NCBI GenBank assembly: GCA_018365455.1
Contig: JAGZJZ010000053.1
Location: 1 to 43,912, forward strand
DNA: 43,912 bases
Direction of reading: 5' to 3'
Source: Clostridiales bacterium
Lineage (GTDB): Bacteria > Bacillota > Clostridia > Lachnospirales > Lachnospiraceae
How positions within the stretch are numbered: position 1 is the first letter of the stretch; the number at the start of each line of letters is the position of its first letter. Of this stretch, positions 31,083-38,309 are shown one piece after another. Under the pieces are notes generated by a model, which had not been told where the DNA came from, did not search any database, and saw only the letters and a list, made by a program, of their open reading frames with translations. The translations under genes were made by a program, and so were the position numbers.

Positions 31083-32765
31083 TTACTCTACGGAAATCAC
31101 GTAATAATAGATTGGTTGGCCTCCGGAATAAACTTCTACATCACAGTCCGGATATGCTCTGCGGAATTTATCCCCAAGTTCGTTTGCCGCCTCTTCTGTT
31201 ACTTCTTCTCCATAATAGATGCTGATTAACTCAGAATCATCATCCATCATCAATTCTACCGTCTCATTTGCCACTGCTTCCAGTTTTTCTCCAACCGCCA
31301 GAATAGAATGATCACCAATTCCCATAATATTGCCTTCTTTGATATCTTTGTCATCAATATGAGTATCGCGAACTGCATAGGTAATCTGTCCAGTTTTAAC
31401 ATGCTGAATCTCTTCTACCATGGCTGCTTCGTTTTCTTCCGGCGTTTTCTCCGGGATATAATTAATGATTGCCGTAATTCCCTGTGGCACAGTTTTAGTA
31501 GGAATAACAATAATTTTCTTATCTTTTGTCAACAGCTTTGCCTGGTTTGCGGCAAGAATAATATTTTTATTGTTTGGAAGGATATAAATGGTCTCTGCAT
31601 TCACTTTTTCAATTGCATTTAACATATCTTCCGTACTTGGATTCATAGTCTGTCCGCCTTCGATGAGGTAATCCACACCAAGCCCTTTAAATATTTCCCC
31701 TATTCCTTCTCCGATGGAAACAGAGATAAAGCCAGCTTCTTTTGGCGGCACATCCGAAACTGCCTGTGCTTTTACCTGATCTTCTGCCTGCTGCTGCAGC
31801 GCAAGCTTTTCTGCATCTTTGATCAGTTTCTCCTGATGTTCTTCCCTCATATTATCAATTTTCATGCGGGATAACTCACCATAAGTCAGTGCACGGGAAA
31901 TTGCCTTTCCAGGGTCATTGGTATGTACATGAACCTTGACAATCTCCTCATCAGCTACAACGACAATGGAATCACCAATGGATTCCAGGAATCCCTTAAA
32001 TTCCATTTCCTGTTTATCCGACAATTCACTTTTGGTCATAATAATAAATTCTGTACAATATCCAAACTTAATATCCGCTTCTGCCTGAGGGGTAATCTTC
32101 GTTACACTCCCCTGTGCAGACGCTCCTTCAATCGTATAATCGATCTCTTTGCCAAGGAATCCGTCATAAGCTCCTTTTAGAACCTGCACCAGTCCCTGTC
32201 CGCCGGAATCTACCACCCCGGCTTCTTTTAATACCGGAAGCATCTCCGGTGTCTGTGACAGAACATACTCCGCATGCTCAATCACTTCTTTTAGAAACTG
32301 CTCCATACTGACATCTGTCTCCGCAAGCTCTGCAGCCTTTTGTGCAGCGCCTTTGGCTACCGTAAGAATCGTCCCTTCCTTGGGTTTCATAACGGCTTTA
32401 TAAGCGGTCTCCACCGCTTTTTGGAATGCACCCGCCAAAATCTGGATATCAATTTCTTCGTGCATTTTAATCCCTTTAGTAAAGCCACGAAACAGCTGTG
32501 ACAGAATAACGCCCGAATTTCCTCTCGCTCCCCTTAAAGAACCGGATGAAATCGCTTTCGCCAACACCTCCATGTCAGGATCGGTAAGTGCCGCCACCTC
32601 TTTTGCCGCAGACATAATCGTCAATGTCATATTCGTTCCTGTATCTCCGTCGGGAACAGGGAATACATTTAATTCATTGATCCATTCTTTCTTAGACTCC
32701 AGATTTTTAGCACCCGCCAGAAACATCTTCGCACACAGACTGGCATTTATCGTATTTGTTACCAC
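31083..32765 (-). CDS. fakA: Fatty acid kinase catalytic subunit FakA (DAK2-domain, YloV-like)
   Basis: This 560-residue protein has an N-terminal DAK2 kinase domain (about 1-200) with NVFPVPDGDTGTNM (nucleotide/Mg site) and GSLRGARGNSGVILSQLFRG, a middle FakA domain and a C-terminal DegV-like/FakA-C region (NNKNIILAANQA, GDHSILAVGEKLEAV). FakA works with a separate FakB binding protein to phosphorylate fatty acids for phospholipid synthesis. Start choice: a GTG at 32765, eight bases after AAGGAGG. An in-frame TTG further upstream lies before the ribosome site. It sits between asp23-like and recG, the standard Firmicutes order. Confidence 0.92.
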   Translation of the reverse strand: MVTNTINASLCAKMFLAGAKNLESKKEWINELNVFPVPDGDTGTNMTLTIMSAAKEVAALTDPDMEVLAKAISSGSLRGARGNSGVILSQLFRGFTKGIKMHEEIDIQILAGAFQKAVETAYKAVMKPKEGTILTVAKGAAQKAAELAETDVSMEQFLKEVIEHAEYVLSQTPEMLPVLKEAGVVDSGGQGLVQVLKGAYDGFLGKEIDYTIEGASAQGSVTKITPQAEADIKFGYCTEFIIMTKSELSDKQEMEFKGFLESIGDSIVVVADEEIVKVHVHTNDPGKAISRALTYGELSRMKIDNMREEHQEKLIKDAEKLALQQQAEDQVKAQAVSDVPPKEAGFISVSIGEGIGEIFKGLGVDYLIEGGQTMNPSTEDMLNAIEKVNAETIYILPNNKNIILAANQAKLLTKDKKIIVIPTKTVPQGITAIINYIPEKTPEENEAAMVEEIQHVKTGQITYAVRDTHIDDKDIKEGNIMGIGDHSILAVGEKLEAVANETVELMMDDDSELISIYYGEEVTEEAANELGDKFRRAYPDCDVEVYSGGQPIYYYVISVE

Positions 32766-32778
32766 AACAAGTTCCTCC

Positions 32779-33135
32779 TTAATCAATCGATCTTACGCCT
32801 TCAACGTAAACATTTATTTTTTCAATCTCCATGCCGGTAAACTCTTCTACCTTATATTTTACATTACTGAGTAAATTATCCGCAACGGCTGAAATGCTTA
32901 CGCCATATGCCACAATCACATGAAAATCCAATGATATTTTATTTTCTTCCACCCGTACGTTAATCCCATGCTTCAGGCTTTCTTTTCTTAAGAGCTTTAC
33001 CAAACCATCTTTCATATTAACAGCAGCCATACCAACGATACCAAAACATTCAACGGCAACACTGCCTGCATAAGTAGCGATTACATCAGTATCAATCAAG
33101 ATAGAACCCAGATCTGTATCCATGCGTCCCTTCAT
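32779..33135 (-). CDS. Asp23/Gls24 family protein (YloU-like)
   Basis: This 118-residue alkaline-shock family protein has the typical repeats IATYAGSVAVECFGIVGMA, VRVEENKISLDFHVIVAYG and VKYKVEEFTGMEIEKINVYVEGV. Members are small cytoplasmic or membrane-associated stress proteins; YloU is usually paired with YloV/FakA, as here. GGAGG is seven bases before the ATG. The stop codon overlaps the fakA ribosome site. It is the first gene of the asp23-fakA-recG operon, divergent from rpmB. Confidence 0.93.
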   Translation of the reverse strand: MKGRMDTDLGSILIDTDVIATYAGSVAVECFGIVGMAAVNMKDGLVKLLRKESLKHGINVRVEENKISLDFHVIVAYGVSISAVADNLLSNVKYKVEEFTGMEIEKINVYVEGVRSID

Positions 33136-33176
33136 ATCGTTACCTCCAACTTTTAAATTATAATATCTCTGCGTAC

Positions 33177-33182
33177 ATTATA
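33177..33182 (-). promoter_or_regulatory. -10 box of the asp23-fakA-recG operon
   Basis: TATAAT lies 41 bases before the start codon. The -35 region at 17 bases is a weak TTTCAT. The divergent rpmB promoter is about 75 bases away. Confidence 0.55.
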
Positions 33183-33254
33183 CCCTCTTTTCACACAAAA
33201 TGAAATATTAATTTTAATTTTTAACAATTTATTTCATAATTTTTTATTTTTCAC

Positions 33255-33283
33255 TTGCAAAATATGGTGCCATCTGATAGAAT
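33255..33283 (+). promoter_or_regulatory. Sigma-A promoter of rpmB
   Basis: TTGCAA and TAGAAT with a 17-base spacer read towards rpmB, leaving a leader of about 150 bases. That leader has complementary segments (ATACAC with GTGTAT, AAATAAT with ATTATTT) that could fold, but no known riboswitch or leader family is recognised. Confidence 0.75.
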
Positions 33284-33441
33284 AACTAGTGTTGTGAGTC
33301 TATATCCAGTACAGGCTTGCGCAAATAATGAAGCGATACACCAGATATTCTTTCTAGAAATACCAAAGTGTATTATTTGATTATTTGTGGAATGCTGTGC
33401 AAGAGTGAAGACGAATATTAAAGTCAAGGAGGTGCTTATTC

Positions 33442-33627
33442 ATGGCTAAATGTGCTATTTGTGAAAAGGGTGCTCATTTCGGAAACAATGTGAGTCATTC
33501 TCATAGAAGATCGAACAAAATGTGGAAATCTAACATCAAATCAGTTAAAGTAAAAGTTAACGGAGCTGCTAAGAAGATGTATGTATGTACTTCTTGCTTA
33601 AGATCCGGTAAAGTTGAAAGAGCTTAG
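33442..33627 (+). CDS. rpmB: 50S ribosomal protein L28
   Basis: This 61-residue L28 is of the zinc-binding (C+) type, with C4/C7 (KCAICEKG) and C49/C52 (VCTSC). The central HSHRRSNKMWKSNIKSV segment is diagnostic. It is part of the large ribosomal subunit. A strong AGGAGG precedes the ATG. The gene is monocistronic, with a promoter about 160 bases upstream and a terminator eight bases downstream, and divergent from asp23-fakA-recG as in many Firmicutes. Confidence 0.98.
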   Translation: MAKCAICEKGAHFGNNVSHSHRRSNKMWKSNIKSVKVKVNGAAKKMYVCTSCLRSGKVERA

Positions 33628-33634
33628 TTAGAGG

Positions 33635-33665
33635 AACCTCTCACCATTGGTTGAGAGGTTTTTTT
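33635..33665 (+). terminator. Terminator of rpmB
   Basis: AACCTCTCA and TGAGAGGTT form a perfect nine-base stem with an eight-base loop, followed by TTTTT directly after the rpmB stop. Confidence 0.95.
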
Positions 33666-33691
33666 GCAGAAAACGACTTCCCACACAACAG

Positions 33692-33748
33692 CTCGTATAG
33701 CGTTGCTTAAATTGCTATGTTACAGGGATTTACGCAACGCTGTACGAG
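33692..33748. repeat. Inverted repeat downstream of rpmB
   Basis: CTCGTATAGCGTTGC and GCAACGCTGTACGAG are complementary except for one G-T position and enclose 27 bases. The element abuts the hairpin at 33749. It has no coding content and no T-run, and resembles a short palindromic intergenic repeat. Confidence 0.7.
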
Positions 33749-33787
33749 AGCCAGTCCCAATGCTGAAAATCAGCATTGGGACTGGCT
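33749..33787. terminator. Very strong 18-bp hairpin downstream of rpmB
   Basis: AGCCAGTCCCAATGCTGA and its exact complement surround three A and are followed on the plus strand by TATTTT. rpmB already has a terminator 90 bases earlier, so this may end a separate short transcript or be part of a mobile hairpin. About 130 further bases up to the miniprotein stop hold nothing recognisable. Confidence 0.6.
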
Positions 33788-33920
33788 TATTTTAATCTAT
33801 TCGCTTTACAGATTTGCTTCACCGTTTTGATAAATTTCGTGCTGTCAGTCAGTATTAAGCGATGCCTCTATATATTATGGATACCAAATAGTCAAAACCT
33901 TACTTCCAGAGCATGAAAGT

Positions 33921-34058
33921 TTAACACATAAACAGGTTATATCCTATTAATAAGAGCACAAAAATTATCAGCACGGTTATAAAGGCGTTTGGCATGCATA
34001 GCGCTAACAGCATCCCAACTGCTATCCAAAACAGTGTATAACCAACAATCCGTTTCAT
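33921..34058 (-). CDS. 45-residue single-pass membrane miniprotein
   Basis: The frame starts MKRIVGYTLFWIAVGMLLAL, continues with CMPNAF and a second hydrophobic run ITVLIIFVLLLIGYNLF, and ends MC. It has two closely spaced hydrophobic segments (about 5-20 and 27-43), enough for a membrane hairpin, with a positive N-terminus. AGGTGG lies six bases before the ATG. It lies 61 bases after gerW on the same strand and is likely cotranscribed. I believe similar short proteins occur in other Lachnospiraceae, but no function is known. Because gerW and DUF2953 are sporulation genes, a spore-membrane role is possible. Confidence 0.75.
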   Translation of the reverse strand: MKRIVGYTLFWIAVGMLLALCMPNAFITVLIIFVLLLIGYNLFMC

Positions 34059-34067
34059 AACCGTCCA

Positions 34068-34099
34068 CCTGCATATCTCTTTTCTATATCATATGCAGG
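34068..34099 (-). promoter_or_regulatory. Hairpin overlapping the miniprotein ribosome site
   Basis: CCTGCATAT and ATATGCAGG form a perfect nine-base stem with a 14-base loop between gerW and the miniprotein. On the transcript, the 3' arm includes the first bases of the AGGTGG ribosome site, so folding would hinder translation. Confidence 0.5.
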
Positions 34100-34119
34100 A
34101 ACCAACGATTTAACACTTT

Positions 34120-34530
34120 TTATTCTTCTACTGTGTCAGTTTCCGGTGCGTCTGTATCTGCTTTCCCGGAAACACCTGCAGTATCTGTATCTGTCTTGCC
34201 GGAAGCAAATTTATTTACAAAATCAGGCACCATATCCAGAATCTTGGTAAGACCATCCTGATTCTTCACATTGACCAGTTTTGTAGTACCATTTTGTATC
34301 ACAAGTACTGCACTTGGGGACATCTTTCCTCCCATTGCTCCGCCGCCATTATTTTTGGCATCTCCGGAAAGTGCACCTGCAGCAACTCCAAATGAAACAT
34401 CTACCAGGGGAAGAATTATGGTATCACCTACTGACATTGCATCTCCCACTACTGTTTTTGTATTGATAAAGCTGTCCATCCCCTTGAATAATGAATCTAC
34501 GGTTGTCTGAAAATTATTGTCTGAAGCCAT
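34120..34530 (-). CDS. gerW: GerW-family sporulation protein (YtfJ)
   Basis: This 136-residue YtfJ/GerW protein has the N-terminal helix MASDNNFQTTVDSLFKGMDSF, VVGDAMSVGDTIILPLVDVSFGVAAG, the glycine-rich NNGGGAMGGKMSPSAVLVI and the late NVKNQDGLTKILDMVPDFVNKF. The tail is acidic and low in complexity (T/D/A/G). In Bacillus it is needed for spore germination through an L-alanine receptor. AAGGAGG precedes the ATG. It follows the DUF2953 gene by 13 bases, a conserved pairing (ytfI-ytfJ). Confidence 0.94.
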   Translation of the reverse strand: MASDNNFQTTVDSLFKGMDSFINTKTVVGDAMSVGDTIILPLVDVSFGVAAGALSGDAKNNGGGAMGGKMSPSAVLVIQNGTTKLVNVKNQDGLTKILDMVPDFVNKFASGKTDTDTAGVSGKADTDAPETDTVEE

Positions 34531-34543
34531 GTTTATTTCCTCC

Positions 34544-35602
34544 TTATTGTCTAATACGTTTTAGGAACTTTTTGGTATTTTTATCTTTAAAGATTTTCCA
34601 TCCTGATTTCAGAAGATGGATTGCGCGGATATGCCCGCGAATCACTACATGACCCTCATAGATGGATTTATCAAAATCAGGATAAACCTGAATTTTGGTG
34701 GAATAAATCGGCAGAATCAATCCGGCTATTCCCAGAATCTGCCCTGTTGTTGCCGGATCTCCGGTGCCGAAGCGAATATAGCCCTTTGCATTCCTGGGCT
34801 TAAAATGCTTCAACAGATACAGAAATTCTGTCCGGGAACTTCCAAACAGTAACTTCGTTTCTTCTGCACGGATGATTTCCAGATATTTATGCACCTGCCC
34901 TTTTACATGGGTAAGTTTATAAATTATATTACGGATTACTTTTGGAATTCCCTTTAAGATATTCCAGATTTTCTTTATCACATCCAATATCTTACCTACT
35001 GCAGATTTTATTTTTCCAAAGACATTGCTTCGCTGCGTCTGATCTGCTTTCTCTGTATGATCCGAACTTTCCTTTTTTTCTATCCGGCTGCTTTCTCCGG
35101 TATGCTTCGTTTCTTCTTTATGCTCTGTTCTTACCTGTTCGGTCAGATCTAACAGGCTGCCGTCTCCGGTCACCTTTTCTTCTGCCTTTGAAGAGTCTGC
35201 CGCTTCCGCTCCCTGCACCCTTTCCTCAATCGAGCGGGATGCCTGCTCATTCCGCTGTTCTTCTGTACCGGTACTGTCTTTGCTCTTATCTCCTGAATTT
35301 TCTTTTCTCTGCTTTTTGAATTTTATAAATTTCTTTAAAACTCTGAATTTTTCCACCGGTATTCCAAAAAGCCTGATCTCATATCTGGGTTTGCCCTCTT
35401 TATATTCTGCCATCACTGTCAAGATATGAAGCAGATAACTGGCTTTCCCCTGTCCATAGAGAATATCACCTTCTCTTTGAAGCGTTAAACGGTATCGCAA
35501 AGGCACAAAAACCACCGCCAGGAGAACCAGAAGTAACAGTGCCAAAATGACTGCCAGTATGATACCTATAATCTTAAGTATTACCAAAATGATATGTAGC
35601 AT
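34544..35602 (-). CDS. DUF2953-domain membrane protein (YtfI-like)
   Basis: This 352-residue protein has an N-terminal membrane segment (about 5-33, rich in I, L and V), then VPLRYRLTLQREGDILYGQGKASYLLHIL. A long hydrophilic low-complexity insert (about 95-205, rich in E, K, S and T) follows, then the C-terminal DUF2953 region (RAEETKLLFGSSRTEFLYLLKHFKPRNAKGYIRFGTGDPATTGQILG and IYEGHVVIRGHIRAIHLLK). It is always next to gerW in this group, which implies a spore function, but the mechanism is unknown. AGGTG is upstream of the start. Confidence 0.9.
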   Translation of the reverse strand: MLHIILVILKIIGIILAVILALLLLVLLAVVFVPLRYRLTLQREGDILYGQGKASYLLHILTVMAEYKEGKPRYEIRLFGIPVEKFRVLKKFIKFKKQRKENSGDKSKDSTGTEEQRNEQASRSIEERVQGAEAADSSKAEEKVTGDGSLLDLTEQVRTEHKEETKHTGESSRIEKKESSDHTEKADQTQRSNVFGKIKSAVGKILDVIKKIWNILKGIPKVIRNIIYKLTHVKGQVHKYLEIIRAEETKLLFGSSRTEFLYLLKHFKPRNAKGYIRFGTGDPATTGQILGIAGLILPIYSTKIQVYPDFDKSIYEGHVVIRGHIRAIHLLKSGWKIFKDKNTKKFLKRIRQ

Positions 35603-35615
35603 ATTCTCACACCTG

Positions 35616-35945
35616 TCAATTTCTTTCTTTTCTCTCCTTACGGGCTAAATATTGGCGTACCTGAAAACTGCCGGTTTCTTTATAGACCTCCAGAGCAATA
35701 TTCAGGGCTAACTGAACTGCTTCATCATAGCCGCATGCAATCCCTACAATCAAAGGGCAGTTACGCCTTACTGCCTTTTGCATCAGGACGGCGGATGAAA
35801 CGATATCAAATAAATCAGTCCCATTGGCGGCCAGTGTAACCACATACACATCAACCAGGCCTGCATTATGATTTATTTTCCATATTATTTTCTTTTTTTT
35901 CTTTCTTGCTGTTTCGCCTATATATAGATTTTGATACCATTTCAT
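35616..35945 (-). CDS. Conserved hypothetical protein, Lachnospiraceae type
   Basis: This 109-residue protein begins MKWYQNLYIGETARKKKKKI, followed by IIWKINHNAGLVDVYVVTLAAN, a helix with DIVSSAVLMQKAVRR, VGIACGYDEAVQLALNIALEVYKETG and a basic tail. It looks like a small alpha/beta soluble protein with no catalytic motif that I recognise. I recall related sequences in other Lachnospiraceae but no characterised member. AGGA is nine bases before the ATG. It is the first gene of the run into DUF2953 and gerW (13-base gap), so it may share their sporulation context. Confidence 0.8.
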   Translation of the reverse strand: MKWYQNLYIGETARKKKKKIIWKINHNAGLVDVYVVTLAANGTDLFDIVSSAVLMQKAVRRNCPLIVGIACGYDEAVQLALNIALEVYKETGSFQVRQYLARKERKERN

Positions 35946-36023
35946 CTTTTTTATTCCTGACCTTGCTTTTTTATTTTACTTTATGCATGATTCAAGCACT
36001 TTTTAGGATAATATCAGGCACTT

Positions 36024-37526
36024 TTACTTAATGCGTGATTCAAGCGCTTCTACGATGGTCTCAAGGACTTTTATCCGGGCATAGTATTTGCAGTTTCCTT
36101 CTACAATGATCCAGGGGGCATACGTTGTGGATGTGCGGATTAACATCTCATCCACTGCCGCCTCATAAGCATCCCATTTTTCCCGATTGCGCCAGTCTTC
36201 GTCTGTAATTTTCCACTGCTTCTCCGGATTTTCCATCCGTTCTTTGAACCTGCGTTCCTGTTCTTCTTTATCAATCTGCATCCAAAATTTTAGCACAACT
36301 GCACCACTGTGCGCAAGGGTAGCCTCTAAATCATTAATTTCTTTATATGCCCGTTTCCATTCCTGGGTGCTGCAAAAACCTTCAATCCGCTCTACCATCA
36401 CTCTTCCATACCAGGTTCTGTCATAGAGAGCAATGTGTCCGGCCTTGGGAAATGTCTGCCAGAAGCGCCACAGATAGTGATGTGCTTTTTCAATATCGTT
36501 TGGCGCTGCAGTTGGATTCACCTCATAGCCTCTCGGGTCCAGACACTGCGTCACCCGCTTGATGGCTCCGCCTTTTCCACCCGCATCCCATCCTTCAAAT
36601 CCCAAAATAACAGGTATCCGCCTGCGGTATAATTCACTGTGCAGCAAAGCCAGTTTCTTCTGCAGTTCATCCAGCCTTTCCTTATACTCTTCCTTTGTAT
36701 ACGTCAAAGAGAGATCCACACTGCTTAACACCGATGAGTGAAAGCCTGATTTGGTTTCATCCACTTCTTTGTTCTCCAGCTTTTCTTCTTCCCTAGCAAG
36801 CCGTTTCAGCTCTTTTTGATTCGCAACCCGCTTTTCCAGACAATTTACTACAGTCGTGATGATTTTAACCGCTGCGTACTCTCGGTCCATAACCTCTATA
36901 ATTGTCCATGGCGCAAAGTCCGTATCTGTTTTCTGAAGCATTTCCTCATTCATCATTTTGTATTCTTCAAAATGTTTATTTCTTTTTAAGTCACCTTTGG
37001 AAACCTTCCATGCCGTTTCTTTCGATTCCAGCATTTTATCGAAACGCTTCTTCTGCTCCTTTTTCGTAATGTCCAGGAAAAACTTAATCATAACATTTCC
37101 GCCGTCGGTCAGCTGCTGTTCAAAAGAAACAATCTCATTATAAGCATGTCCCAGCTGCTTTTCTGTAGTCACCTTATCAAAACGGTCGATCAAAACACGC
37201 CTGTACCAGCTTCTGTCAAAAATAGCAATCCGTCCGTTTTCCGGTGTCTTAGTCCAGAAACGCCATAAAAATGGACGCAGCTGTTCATCATCAGATTCCC
37301 CATTGATAGCATATACGTTAAATCCCCTGGGGTCAAGCGGCTGAATCAGCTGATTGATCAGGGTTCCTTTTCCTGCTGCACCAAATCCTTCAAAAACGAT
37401 AATAACCGGAATCTTTAAGTTCCTGCACTCTCTCTGCAAAGTTCCAAGCTTTCCGGAGAGCTCTTCCATGGTTTGCTTAAATTCTTTTTTCCCCATCTTC
37501 TTTGTCAGATCAATCTTCTCCAGCAT
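36024..37526 (-). CDS. pap: Polyphosphate:AMP phosphotransferase (two PPK2 domains)
   Basis: This 500-residue protein contains two tandem PPK2 units. Unit 1 has Walker A EGFGAAGKGT (K53) and lid/Walker B DRSWYRRVLIDR. Unit 2 has EGWDAGGKGG (K318) and DRTWYGRVMVER. Double-domain class II PPK2 enzymes use polyphosphate to convert AMP to ADP, with the second unit usually the catalytic one. Both P-loops look intact here. AAAGGAG precedes the ATG. It is probably monocistronic. The link to the Pst/Pho module 9 kb away is thematic only. Confidence 0.93.
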   Translation of the reverse strand: MLEKIDLTKKMGKKEFKQTMEELSGKLGTLQRECRNLKIPVIIVFEGFGAAGKGTLINQLIQPLDPRGFNVYAINGESDDEQLRPFLWRFWTKTPENGRIAIFDRSWYRRVLIDRFDKVTTEKQLGHAYNEIVSFEQQLTDGGNVMIKFFLDITKKEQKKRFDKMLESKETAWKVSKGDLKRNKHFEEYKMMNEEMLQKTDTDFAPWTIIEVMDREYAAVKIITTVVNCLEKRVANQKELKRLAREEEKLENKEVDETKSGFHSSVLSSVDLSLTYTKEEYKERLDELQKKLALLHSELYRRRIPVILGFEGWDAGGKGGAIKRVTQCLDPRGYEVNPTAAPNDIEKAHHYLWRFWQTFPKAGHIALYDRTWYGRVMVERIEGFCSTQEWKRAYKEINDLEATLAHSGAVVLKFWMQIDKEEQERRFKERMENPEKQWKITDEDWRNREKWDAYEAAVDEMLIRTSTTYAPWIIVEGNCKYYARIKVLETIVEALESRIK

Positions 37527-37672
37527 ATATTGCTCCTTTCCAGGCAGCCTCTGCGCCTCTGGTATATATTACTAACTATTTTATATTTTAACAGATTTCT
37601 TAAAATAATTCATCTTATTAGAGGAAATTTAAGAAATATTTCAGACACAGGCCCACCCAGTCCATAATGAAC

Positions 37673-37722
37673 GTAAAGGAAAAGAAAAGAAAAAGAAAGA
37701 AGATACACATTCGTATCTTCTT
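37673..37722 (-). terminator. Terminator after the NUDIX gene
   Basis: On the minus strand AAGAAGATAC pairs perfectly with GTATCTTCTT around six bases and is followed by a pyrimidine tract (TCTTTTTCTTTTCTTTTCC). It sits about 60 bases past the NUDIX stop, with repeat family 2 copy 2 in between. Confidence 0.72.
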
Positions 37723-37730
37723 ATTATCCC

Positions 37731-37784
37731 AGAGCCTGTTTGAAAATCAGCGAATATGTCAAAAATAATTTTCAAACATGCTCT
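37731..37784. repeat. Palindromic repeat family 2, copy 2
   Basis: AGAGCCTGTTTGAAAAT and ATTTTCAAACATGCTCT are complementary except for one position and flank 20 bases. The right end includes two bases of the NUDIX stop codon. Confidence 0.8.
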
Positions 37785-38235
37785 AAAAATATTTGCGACT
37801 TCCCCAAAGATTCGACTTCTTCAAGTCTAAATATTCGTTATATGCTTTTTCCAGGATTATTCTTTCATTGGCAAATTTTAAAAGATGATATGCTTCATGA
37901 AATTTATAATACCCGGAATCTACAAAATATTCTTCGCGCTGCGGTTTACTGTAATAGCTGTCGGACATCATTAAATACCAATGAACATCCTTTGCTACTG
38001 TGTCTTCCGGCACATTAAAGGTATATTGACTTTTACCAATATATTTAATAATTGATGCTTTGGCTCCCGTTTCCTCCAATACTTCTCTTATTGCTGTATC
38101 CTTATACTCCTCGCCAGCTTCTACAGTTCCTTTAGGCAACACCCATCCTTCATACTTATTCTTGTAACTTTTGTATAAAAGAAGTATCTTACCACGAAAT
38201 ATTACCACACCGCCACAGCTCGTTGCTTCGACCAT
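37783..38235 (-). CDS. NUDIX hydrolase
   Basis: This 150-residue protein has the complete Nudix box GTVEAGEEYKDTAIREVLEETGA (Gx5Ex7REUxEExGU) at about 41-63, after GWVLPKG. The fold starts EATSCGGVVIFRGKILLLYKS. Members hydrolyse nucleoside diphosphates linked to other groups; the Ap4A-type KGWVLPKG lead-in suggests a diadenosine polyphosphate or related substrate, but this is not certain. The ATG at 38235 has AGGAGG seven bases upstream, and the in-frame upstream extension is not family sequence. It follows the PBP gene by 74 bases. The stop lies in a repeat. Confidence 0.93.
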   Translation of the reverse strand: MVEATSCGGVVIFRGKILLLYKSYKNKYEGWVLPKGTVEAGEEYKDTAIREVLEETGAKASIIKYIGKSQYTFNVPEDTVAKDVHWYLMMSDSYYSKPQREEYFVDSGYYKFHEAYHLLKFANERIILEKAYNEYLDLKKSNLWGSRKYF

Positions 38236-38309
38236 TGCAATCCCTCCTGTTATGCGTTGTGCACTCCTAACTGGTTTTAGTATAACTCTTTTTTTTAAAT
38301 CATGCAACC

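Noticed and set aside
36024..37526. Two adjacent single PPK2 genes
   Set aside because: The frame is continuous with one start and one stop, and both P-loop units are in a single protein, as in known polyphosphate:AMP phosphotransferases.
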